Below are positions 56,101-64,000 of a DNA stretch of 64,000 nucleotides, piece after piece. The position numbers were made by a program, and so were the translations under genes. This DNA is from Polytrichum commune (Eukaryota; Streptophyta; Polytrichopsida; Polytrichales; Polytrichaceae): the NCBI GenBank assembly GCA_950295325.1, contig OX485806.1, positions 26,104,001 through 26,168,000 on the forward strand, in the 5' to 3' direction. The number at the start of each line of letters is the position of its first letter. Positions within the stretch are counted from its first letter, which is position 1. The notes under the pieces were generated by a model. That model did not search any database, was not told the origin of the DNA, and saw only the letters and a program-made list of their open reading frames with translations.

Positions 56101-57390
56101 ACATACTCTCCAGTAATCAAATTTGATTCCATGAGGACAATGTTCGCCACAACAACTCATTCTAATCTCCATACGAGACAGTTTAACATTTGTATCGCTT
56201 ACCTCAACAACCCACTGGACGAAATTATTTTTATGGTGCAACCAGAGGGGTTCATTGACAACGAGTATCCTGAATTTGTATGTTTACTCTTGCGATGTCT
56301 CTACGGACTAAACCAAGGTGCTCGTCAGCGGAATAAAAAATTCGACACATTTTGCGAAAAATATGATCTCATCCCATCAGAAGCTGATCCTTGCGTTTAT
56401 AGGAGTAAGTTGGATGATCTTACTTTGCTTGGCATTTTTGTCGACGACGGCTTGATTTGCTCTGACAATCCAGACAAGCTAGACACTATCATGCTTCATC
56501 TCAGCACAGAGTTCAAAGTCAGCCAAGGAGATGGTGATTATTATGTTGGTTTCAAAGTTATACGTCGCAAAGAAGCATGGATCGTATTTCTTCGCCAGAC
56601 AAGATACATCATTGAAGTGCTCAAACGGTTTCATATGATTGATTGCAACCCTGTTTCAACACCTGTTGATCCTCACATTCATTTGTCCATACGGTCAGAT
56701 GACTCTAAATGCAATGCACCAATTTCTGTTCCTTATAAGGAAGCCATTGGCTGTCTTATGTTCGCATCCTTGTTCACTCGCCCACACATATCGTATGCTG
56801 TGCACACGGTAGCTAAGTATGCCGAATGTCCTTGACAGATGCACTGGACAACTATCAAGCGAATTTTTCGTTATCTTAAAGGGACAACTGATTATGGTTT
56901 GCTATATAAACAATGTGCTTCTGCACCTGTACTTACAAGTTATTGCGATTCGGACTATGGAGGTGACATTGATACACGCAAATCACGAATAGGATATTTG
57001 TTCAAACTCAATGACAGCTTGATTGCTTGGAACTCACAATCGCAGAAGTGCACGGCTGTAAGTACTACAGAAGCAAAATATATTGCAGCTTGTGCAGCCA
57101 CGAAAGAAGTTGTTTGGCTTAGGCGATTACTAGGGACTTTCGGTATCAACTTCACCAAACCAACATTGATTCGTAGTGATAATCAGTCTGCTATACGTCT
57201 TGTAAAGAATCCCGAATTTCACAAGCGTACTAAGGACGTGGACATCCAATATCACTTTATACGAGGCCAGTTTCAGGATAAGGTCATAGACCTTGAATAT
57301 ATCCCCACAGCGTTACAAACTGCTGATATTTTGACAAAGGCTTTACCACGTGAACCATTCGAATTGTTTCGCAACCATTTACAGATGGTG
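53132..57390 (+). pseudogene. Copia gag-pol polyprotein, multiply broken
   Basis: Order is gag-PR-IN-RT-RNase H, as in Copia. Gag starts at ATG 53132 and has the CCHC knuckle CHHCNKLGHWKREC (53828-53870). The protease site, normally DSGAS, reads DGRAS and is lost. Integrase has WHNRFCHLN...CEGCVYGK and HMDLCGPL, RTDHGGEF and NGYIERSNRT as the DDE residues. RT has KARLVAKGFSQ, LYGLNQ and FVDDGL. RNase H has CDSDYGGD and STTEAKYIAA. Breaks: frameshifts near 54157, 55230 and 55931, and a TGA at 56833-56835. The ORF start upstream of 53132 has GTG only. The C-terminus is cut at 57389 by the next insertion. Confidence 0.93.
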
Positions 57391-57954
57391 TGAGGCCAAA
57401 CCCACCACCCTTTAGCGTCCTAGTCCGGGTGATGGTTTTGAGAATCACATTCACTTCATAACACCATAATGTGGATTGCCATGTAGCTCCCATGTCCAAG
57501 GTACTCACCTCATCTTAACTCAACTTGCTTTATTATTTTAAGCCTCTTGGCTCATGATGGAATTTGATTTTTCAAGGGTCCAACCCGCGGCCTTGGCCAT
57601 GCAAGCCCTTAGAGAAATTCCCCTTACAACCTTAGTTTTGGCTTCCTTTGTTTTGCCATCACCCAAGTCCTTAACATTATCCATCAACTCGTGTACTTAA
57701 TTTAGTAAAGAGAGAAGTAACAAGCGTTCAGGAACGCTATTATCTCTTCCCAATGGTATGTACACTTGTCACACAAAACCACATGCACAATACTACTCTA
57801 ATGAGCTTACTTACTCGTCAATCTAATGCCTCACTTAAGCTATCTTCTAAATGCCCTTTAGAGCTTAACTTCATTTGTTGGTAACAACCCGATCACCCTT
57901 TAAGTGGCTCCTCCCAAGTAACCAAGTTAATTCTAGTTTAGTTGATGCAGCTCC

Positions 57955-58310
57955 TACTAGCCCTTAGCTACTGGCAGTCCCGTGACAGTAGAGTTGGTTA
58001 GCCTCGGCTGCTGGCCGTCTCCGTGACAGTAGAGTTGGTTAGCCCCTGGCTGCTGGCCGTCTCCGTGACAGTAGAGCTGGTTAGCCCCTGGCTGCTGGCC
58101 GTCTCCGTAATAGTAGAGCTGGTTAGCCCCTGGCTGCTGGCAGTCCTGTGACAGTAGAGCTGGTTAGCCTCGGCTGCTGGCCGTCTCCGTAATAGTAGAG
58201 CTGGTTAGCCCCTGGCTGCTGGCAGTCCCGTGACAGTAGAGCTGGTTAGCCTCGGTTGTTGGCCGTCTCCGTAACAGTAGAACTGGTTAGCCTCGGCTGC
58301 TGGACCTTGG
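57955..58310 (+). repeat. Minisatellite, about 42-bp unit
   Basis: About eight copies of a unit containing GGCTGCTGGCCGTCTCCGTG and ACAGTAGAGCTGGTTAGCC. Lies in the same part of the LTR family as the 33-bp repeat of 1030-1700, but with unrelated sequence. Confidence 0.92.
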
Positions 58311-58805
58311 ACCAGCCCTTTCCAATAACTATTTGGGCCTTGATTACTCAACTCATCCCAAGATTACAAGGCCAAATAGGCTAAGCTAAGTGTGGGAGTC
58401 CAAATTCGACAGAAAGACGGAAATACGGAAATACGGATTCCCTTTCCGTATTTTACCTTGCTTATCTGAAGATAATAGGGTCTCTTAGGATAAAATTACC
58501 TGTACTAGGAAATAGGGTATTCTAACTCCGCCTTGTGCGATAAAACGACTGAAAATAAGTACTATGACCGGTCCGTCAATTTGGATTAACGGACCATGTA
58601 ATCATGGCCCGAACCGGTGGTCCGGACCAAGTAACGGACGCGCGGGAAACTTAGTAGTGTGAGCGTAGAGCGGAGAGATTACCCAACGGACCGGAAGTAA
58701 CGGTTACAACGGGTTTATGACGGTTGAGGGAAAAACCGTCGGAAAACGGTTGTAACCGTTTTCCGTTAAACCAAACGGTAACAGGGGAAGGAAGAGGGAG
58801 GAGGG

Positions 58806-58815
58806 ATATTTAAGG
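58806..58815 (+). promoter_or_regulatory. TATA-like box of the CCGGA-rich element
   Basis: ATATTTAAGG, about 110 bp before an open frame and 280 bp before the first good ATG (59085). A similar TATTTAAGG lies at about 61327, followed by AATAAA at about 61398, reminiscent of an LTR promoter and polyadenylation arrangement. Confidence 0.4.
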
Positions 58816-59084
58816 GTCCCTTCCTTCTCCTTCCCACTTTTTTCTGATTCACAAACGACGAAATTGCTGAGAGAACGAGTGGTGAGGTTGTTGTCATTTC
58901 AAGCCGCCAGCAATTGGATTGCTGGGACTCAACACTTTTCAGTCACCGACATTTGGCTTGCCAGGACCCTGTAGCAGTTAGACGGAAGAGAGGAAATCCG
59001 GAAGAGAGAGAGAGTCTGCAAGCCGGAAGGTTAGAGAGGAGAGAGGTTCCGTACTTGAGACGGAAGTTGAGGAAAGAGAGGAAG

Positions 59085-61129
59085 ATGCCGGAAACACGGG
59101 AAGAAGATCAGAGGGAGCTCATCCCGATCCTGCTCAAAGCTCTCATACCTGCAATTCCAAGGGAGGACCGGGAATTGCAGGAGCTAGCGGAGGATCTCCG
59201 GGTTATGGGCTGTGCGGGATTGCTTGCCAAACCCTGGAACCTCCGAGCGGAAAACACCCTCCGGGAATTTAAATTTGAGAGAGGTAATCAGTGGTTAGGG
59301 ACCAAGAGGAGGGATCCGGATAATTGGACTCCGGATGTGTGGAATAGGGTTTACGGGTTCCCGAGGGGAATTGCAGAGGGATGGGCCGGCCATCGCGATG
59401 GCCTATTCGCTGGGAAGTTTAGAGGGGACACGGACCCAAAGGACGGATTCCACCCCGGGAATTGCCAGAATCTGAGGGAGCGGAGAGTGTTAGAGTTTCT
59501 CCTACCCATCCTTAATCCGGACAAGCCAAAGCGGATTAACCTCACCATGGCTAACACCCTGTTTGGTGCCATGTCCGGAGTCCGGCCAGTGAACTGGGGG
59601 CTGATTATTCAGGAGATCGTAGGACGGGCCCTCCCCCATATAGGCCGGAAACCCTCCTTCCTTTCCCCCTTCATTCTGCACCTCTATCAGCACTTCGACT
59701 GTTTCACGGCCGAGGAGGAGGACTTGCTGACGATAGCGGCGGACGAGGTCACCTACAAGCTCCATCCGGAAGTTGGGGACTTCGAGACGGAGACTTCCAG
59801 CGACCCCGTCATTCCGGAAGCACCTCCCTTGTCACCCGGAAGCCCGCCGCCAGCCGTCTCAAGGCCACTCTCCTCCTCCTCCTCACCACCATCCGGAAGC
59901 CGGACCCAGCCGAGAGACCCCATGGCGAAATGTGGATTTATCCGCTTGGGACTTTCCGGAAAATCCATTCAAACGGTTCCAGGAGGGGATGGAGGACCTG
60001 CAGACCCAGTATTACCGGTTGGAACACATCGTCCGAGGGGCGAACCATGCTCTGGACGACTGCGGACCCGGAAATATTCTCCTGGAGTTGGCAAAGAGGG
60101 CGGACCGGAAGGAGCTTGAGCAGGCCAAGACGGAGAACGCCCATCTCACCGCACAGGTAGCAGCCATGACTCAGGAGCTGAGTCAGAAGAGCGAGGAGAT
60201 CCGGAAGTACCACGCGGAGTAGGCAGTGCTCTTCAGCCGGATCCGGGAGCTGGTGGGTCATCCGGCGGAGATTGTCAACAAGGCGCATCTCTACGACCGG
60301 ATGATGGAGTCCGGAGAACCCGCTTCCGCCAGGCAGACCCTTCCCATCCTCGTGAAGTACTCACGGACGATGAAGGATCTCCTGGCGGAAATCCAGAAGG
60401 TGGTTCCGCCAAGCGGAACACCCCGGAGGGTACTCTATCCGGGACCGCCAGGATCACCAACCGGAACCCTCTACGAGGTGGTTGGTGAAATGGCCCTGGT
60501 TCAGAATCCGCCGTCGTTTGCAGGACCCAGCCAACAGGGAGGCGGCTCCGGAAAGGGTCCGTTCTCCCCAGGTGAGGAGGAAGAGCACCGGGTCGGTCAG
60601 ATCCGGAAGAGGCCAGTCCCCTGTTCTGCGGAACTCGGATCGGTTCCGGACTCCGGACAGGGCTAGGACGCCGATCCGGCATCAGACTTCGGATCGGGAA
60701 GCAACTCCGAGTAGGGGCAAGGCCCCTATGACCCACGCCTCGCCATCGTCTCCTCCGGATTGCCAAATGGTCAGTCCCTTTCCCCCGCCGCCCTCAAGGG
60801 CGGCCTCCAACAAGGATCCGCGGACGGCTTCGATCTCAGGCGGACGGAATCCGGAGCAGGGCACCGGAAGCGATCCTTCTCCAGTCCGGAGCCTCCGGAT
60901 GGGGACAGTTTCTGGAACCCCAGGGACAGTTTCCGGAACACCAGGGACCGGGACACCGCGGACCGAGAGAGTAGCGGATTCGGAAGACGAGGTTGCCCCG
61001 TCTCCGAACATGAGGAGGATGCTCACGCGGCTGCAGAAGGCATCGCCGGGAGGGGGCTCATCCGCCGTCAGCGGATTAGGCAATCACTCAAAGGAGGGAT
61101 CGGCTCCGAAGAAGCACCGCTCTTCTTAG
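59085..61129 (+). pseudogene. Unrecognised ORF of the CCGGA-rich element, frame-broken
   Basis: Starts MPETREEDQRELIP at ATG 59085; the open frame reaches upstream only to TTG. The globular first part (about residues 1-245) has NWTPDVWNRVYGFP, GAMSGVRPVNWGLIIQEIVG and FLSPFILHLYQHFDCF. The last two weakly recall the PF20167-type plant transposon-protein domain, which is a loose impression. After a Pro/Ser linker the reading moves to another frame near 59915 with a coiled coil (RADRKELEQAKTENAHLTAQ), is stopped by TAG at 60220-60222, and moves again near 60580 to a basic, Ser/Pro/Arg-rich tail ending KKHRSS at 61129. About 680 codons in all. It has no CCHC, RT or integrase motif. Function unknown; a gag-like coat or DNA-binding role is only a guess. 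Confidence 0.6.
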
Positions 61130-61559
61130 TTAGGAGAGTAGCTAGATTAGTTAGGCAGAATAGAGGTAGACAGGTAGGACTTAGGAGTTTTTGAAGATAA
61201 GTAATAAAATTCTCCCTTGGGTGTGTCAGCAGAAAATCCGGATCTTGATCCGGGAAAACCGGGAGACCGGGTGTAGTTAGGGTTTTTCTTAGGGGCGGCC
61301 GCCCTCAGTTAGGGATTTTGAGCCTCTATTTAAGGCTGAATAAGGAGCTTGAGAAGGGTTCCTTCTCCATTGTTGTATTGTGATTACTCCTACTCTGAAT
61401 AAATGCCTTAGTTTCTCACTCCTTGACTTCTCTTGAATGATGTTTGTGTGAATGATCCGGAGATTGTTAGCGGAGGAGAAAGAGGGCATGAGGGATAGGA
61501 GTCCCGGATAGGACATGAGAGAGGAGACCCGGATCAGATCCGGTTATTGCCTTGTAGAT

Positions 61560-62030
61560 CCTCTCTGAGTGTAGTGGGAGGGAAACCTCACTAATCCGGT
61601 GGGTTGAGTAACGTCTAGGTGGGATAGCCGCTGGGAAGATTGGGTGAGATCCGGAAGGGATCCGGACTTACGCCACTCTGATCTTCTGAAGAGGTCCCAC
61701 CGCCCTTAGACGGACCCATCCGGATGGTGGTACGGATCGCCCAGTTAGCTCAGATTGAGTAGAATCCAAGGTAGAGGTAGCCGGACAGATCCGTCGGAAG
61801 GAGAAGGGAAGGCCCGGATCAGTCAGGGTTCCGGATTGGAGGCCACCTCCGGAGTGTAGTAGGAAGAGATCCTCATTGTCCCGGATATTTGGGTAACGTC
61901 CCGGTGAGACAGCCGAGGGGAAGATTAGGCAAAGGTCCGGAAGGGATCCGGACTTAACCGATATTCCGAAAAGGTCTCATCATCGATGGACGGGACAATC
62001 CGGAAAGTGGTACGGGTCACCCACTCATCC
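61560..62030 (+). repeat. Imperfect tandem repeat, about 285 bp spacing
   Basis: The segment 61565-61765 resembles 61850-62030: both have GAGTGTAGTRGGA, GGTAACGTC or AGTAACGTC, GAAGATTRGG, GGAAGGGATCCGGACTTA, AAGAGGTCCCA or AAAGGTCTCA, and GTGGTACGG. Non-coding. Confidence 0.8.
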
Positions 62031-62501
62031 CGTTGAGTCAGATCTCCGGTCGGAATCTGGACTCCTCTGGTCACTATGGTCCCAAGAAACAATCCGGATC
62101 TCTCTGCGTGACCTGCCAAGACGGATCTGATCAATCCGGATTGGTTGTGAGGGAGTTTCTGGATTCCAATCTTATCAAGGACGTCTTCACCGGAAGAAAC
62201 CACCTATTCTAGAGGGTAGAAGTAAAGGGGTGGGTAAGTATTATAATGAGGACTTAGAGATACCATCCGGAAAGGCACACTCCGGAAAAAGGCTAAGAGT
62301 GTCCCCAAAGACCAAAAATCCGGAAATTAGGGTTTCCGGAAATTTGGCTAAGGAAGAGGAAATAAGCAGGTACGGAGGGTTCTAGACCTCCTACACTTCA
62401 CAGAATCCCTGGACGATACTAGGGTCATCCGGACAAACCCGGATTAGGCACTTAAAAATGCCAATCCGGATAAGTTGGTGTTCGCGTGTTCCCACACTAA
62501 G

Positions 62502-63113
62502 TGTGCACTACATTAACTACAAGCATCTAACATCTAAAAACTAATGATTAATGAACTAGTGCCCACTTGACTAACTTGCCTTTGGGCTAAATCCTAAACT
62601 ACATGCACTATCTAACCAAGCCTTGGCACACACTTCTACCTAAGTTCCTACACACCTCCACACTCAAGAGGGTGAAGGAGTCAACAACCTTGAAGAGAGA
62701 AAAGAGAGAGGAAAAATGAAAGAGGGAAGTCTTAAGTAGCCAAGAGGGAGAGTGAGGTAAGGATAGGGTGAGGGAATTAGCACCTCCAATCACAACCCCT
62801 TAATCATTTCCTCCTAAGTAGGGACTCATCCCATCCACAAGGCCTTTCCCTTCCTAAACTAACAAGGTGGATTCTAATGTGGGCATTTAACCCGCGGAGC
62901 TCACCTTGCCTCACTTTGCTCCATGCTCACCTAGTCAAGGCATTCCCTCATTGAACTCAAACCTTAAAATAATTACACAACACCACCTAAAGTTAAATTC
63001 ACACCACACTTCACTCTTTTTATGTTTTGTGAATAATCATAACACATCAAAGTCAAACTAAAATTGGTTTCGAAGAGTTAATCACCACATGTGGGCACCA
63101 TTTTGGGCTCACA
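62502..63113 (+). other. Right part of the TGTGAGG-family LTR
   Basis: Aligns with 1790-2118 of the solo LTR (ACTCATCCCATCCACAAGGC versus ACCTTATCCTATCCACTAAA, and the shared ACCATTTTGGGCTCA end). A GA-rich tract lies near 62695-62760. No gene. Confidence 0.75.
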
Positions 63114-63272
63114 TAATTGCGTCAAGAAGCTCATTACCTCCAGAAGACTCAACAAGCAGTGGGAGTACCACTTCAACATGAGACTTACCGTCAGATGGTC
63201 ACTTATTAAGTGGGAGAAATGATATACATCATACCCTAATTCGTGACCTAATACTCATTGAATCAATGGGAA

Positions 63273-63555
63273 TGTTGAACATATGATTTACAAATTCAAT
63301 GAGTAGTATTGTAGTAAGCACGTGGCAATTCAGTGACAACTAGATTGACACGTCATCACACTTGTAGTTAGTAGGTTTGAATTATCAGTTTCCCGCTCTT
63401 TCTAGATCCCTTAGCAATCAATATAGATAGATGAGCTTAATCTTAGGTGTGTGTGTTTTTTGAGTTTCGAGTGAGGAGGAAAGCTATGGTGTTGTACTAA
63501 CTTGTATGTAATAAACTTATGTTGTTTTACAATGACTGATGTGTTTCTTTTTACA
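63273..63555 (+). repeat. Copia 3' LTR
   Basis: 283 bp, matching the 5' LTR over its full length. It ends CTTTTTACA, followed by the duplicated flank that matches copy A 15305-15405. Confidence 0.92.
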
Positions 63556-63658
63556 AAAAACACTTCGGAATGGAAAAACCTTATGCCTGTTCATGCGCCA
63601 CCTAGCGTTAGCTCGTGGATGCGGCGACATCGGCATCAACGCGTCTCAATGCGCCCCT

Positions 63659-64000
63659 CTTTTACAAGATTTATCACAAGATTGAATCCAACATTTGAGA
63701 TTTTAATCTTTTACCAAAGTTAGAGTCCTAGGTATTCCAAAAGGAATTTAGGAGTTTCTTAGTGTTCAGCGTTAGGGTTATGATTTGGTTATGATCTGCC
63801 AAGGTTTAAGGATTAATTATTTTTTAGAAAATGTGAGCAAATTTTATTAAATATAGACTATCCAAATTCTATAATACTATTTTAGTATTATTGGTATTAT
63901 GATATATATGACATTCTACGTGTACAAATAATGCCTACCTAAGTCCACTTCAATAGTTGAAATAAATGGGTAGTCAGGTTATATTCTTAGGTCTAACTTG
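63659..64000. other. Right flank after the duplication; no gene seen
   Basis: AT-rich sequence unrelated to the copy A right flank. Nothing recognisable to the window end. Confidence 0.5.

Larger units (their letters stand above)
58391..62496 (+). mobile_element. CCGGA-rich element with CTAAG target duplication, unclassified
   Basis: A perfect 5-bp direct repeat CTAAG (58386-58390 and 62497-62501) flanks a 4106-bp unit whose ends are inverted: TGTGGGA on the left, TCCCACA on the right. TG...CA ends and a 5-bp duplication fit LTR-element integration, but no second LTR was found. It may be a very long solo LTR or a non-autonomous element. It contains one broken ORF (59085-61129), TATA-like boxes at 58806 and 61326, an AATAAA near 61398, and the pentamer CCGGA about 55-60 times on the plus strand. 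GC is well above the surrounding DNA. Confidence 0.85.
57389..63113 (+). mobile_element. LTR-like element (TGTGAGG family) inside Copia
   Basis: Starts TGTGAGGCC and ends GGGCTCACA; both ends align with the solo LTR at 646-2118. Once the nested CCGGA-rich element is removed, about 1.6 kb remains with no coding domain. Flanking 5-mers are GATGG and TAATT, so no target duplication is visible, unlike the copy at 646. Joining the flanks allows the Copia frame to continue for about 34 more codons to a TGA that overlaps the purine tract, supporting these boundaries. Confidence 0.78.
52711..63555 (+). mobile_element. Copia LTR retrotransposon (with nested insertions)
   Basis: Two LTRs of 283 bp each (52711-52993, 63273-63555) begin TGTTGAACATATG and end CTTTTTACA. 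Copy A has the empty site near 15300 (ACACAAACACTTC); the likely target duplication is AAACA (52705-52709 and 63558-63562) with one or two extra bases at the junctions. gag-pol lies at 53132-57390. A purine tract AAGTGGGAGAAATG near 63208 may be the polypurine tract, about 50 bp from the 3' LTR. Without the nested insertion (57389-63113) the element would be about 5.1 kb, normal for Copia. Confidence 0.95.
42288..63658 (+). repeat. Segmental duplication, copy B
   Basis: This is the direct counterpart of positions 1-15405. Copy B alone carries the pogo element at 49674-52088 and the nested Copia element at 52711-63555; copy A has the uninterrupted sequence at both places (around 11162 and 15305). 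Copy B lacks the segment equivalent to about 141-2320 and keeps about 130 bp of Harbinger sequence (about 42520-42655) that copy A has lost. Identity is uneven: near-identical over about 46.1-48.0 and 48.25-49.45 kb, a few percent diverged elsewhere. Confidence 0.93.

Noticed and set aside
60275-60766. Long minus-strand frame in the CCGGA-rich element
   Set aside because: Antisense shadow of the plus-strand ORF with proline/arginine-rich bias from CCGGA repeats.
57389-63113. Target duplication for the level 2 element
   Set aside because: GATGG and TAATT do not match; a nearby CAGATGGT word at 63190 could be read as a duplicate, but using it would place the boundary away from the conserved GGGCTCACA end.

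Overview
This window is nuclear DNA of a land plant. It carries U2 spliceosomal RNA genes, GT-AG introns, and degraded plant transposable elements of nearly every major superfamily: Copia and Ty3/Gypsy LTR elements, solo LTRs, CACTA, PIF/Harbinger, Mutator-like, pogo and a tRNA-derived SINE. The base composition is AT-rich and only one locus looks like a possible ordinary protein-coding gene. This suggests a large, repeat-rich plant genome; the species cannot be named from the sequence. Many long open frames, including several that begin only at GTG or TTG, are chance frames or transposon fragments.

The main structure is a direct segmental duplication. Copy A runs from the window start to about 15,405. 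Copy B runs from about 42,288 to about 63,658. Both hold the same backbone: two PIF/Harbinger transposase relics, a tandem-repeat block, two U2 snRNA sequences on the minus strand and two small exon-like blocks. Each copy later took its own insertions, and the other copy often preserves the exact empty site. Copy A gained two solo LTRs (646-2118, 7725-9494) and a CACTA element (11435-14973) that holds a Mutator-like MITE. Copy B gained a pogo element (49674-52088) and a Copia retrotransposon (52711-63555). That Copia element was interrupted by an LTR-like element (57389-63113), which was itself interrupted by an unusual CCGGA-rich element (58391-62496).

Between the copies (15.4-42.3 kb) lie, in order: a Mutator-type MITE, a minus-strand Copia relic carrying a pogo MITE, the two-exon membrane-protein gene (20398-22531, minus), a local duplication just upstream of it, a decayed pogo relative, a hairpin and minisatellites, an approximately 178-bp tandem array, a MULE transposase relic, a Gypsy integrase fragment, a CACTA element containing a SINE and AT-rich arrays, a short tandem array, and a GC-richer block of unknown nature.

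The elements do not form a pathway; the window is a layered record of insertions, deletions and probable gene conversion. The items most worth following up are the CCGGA-rich element with its unrecognised ORF, the mosaic divergence between the duplicate copies, the paired U2 sequences, and the spliced membrane-protein gene.
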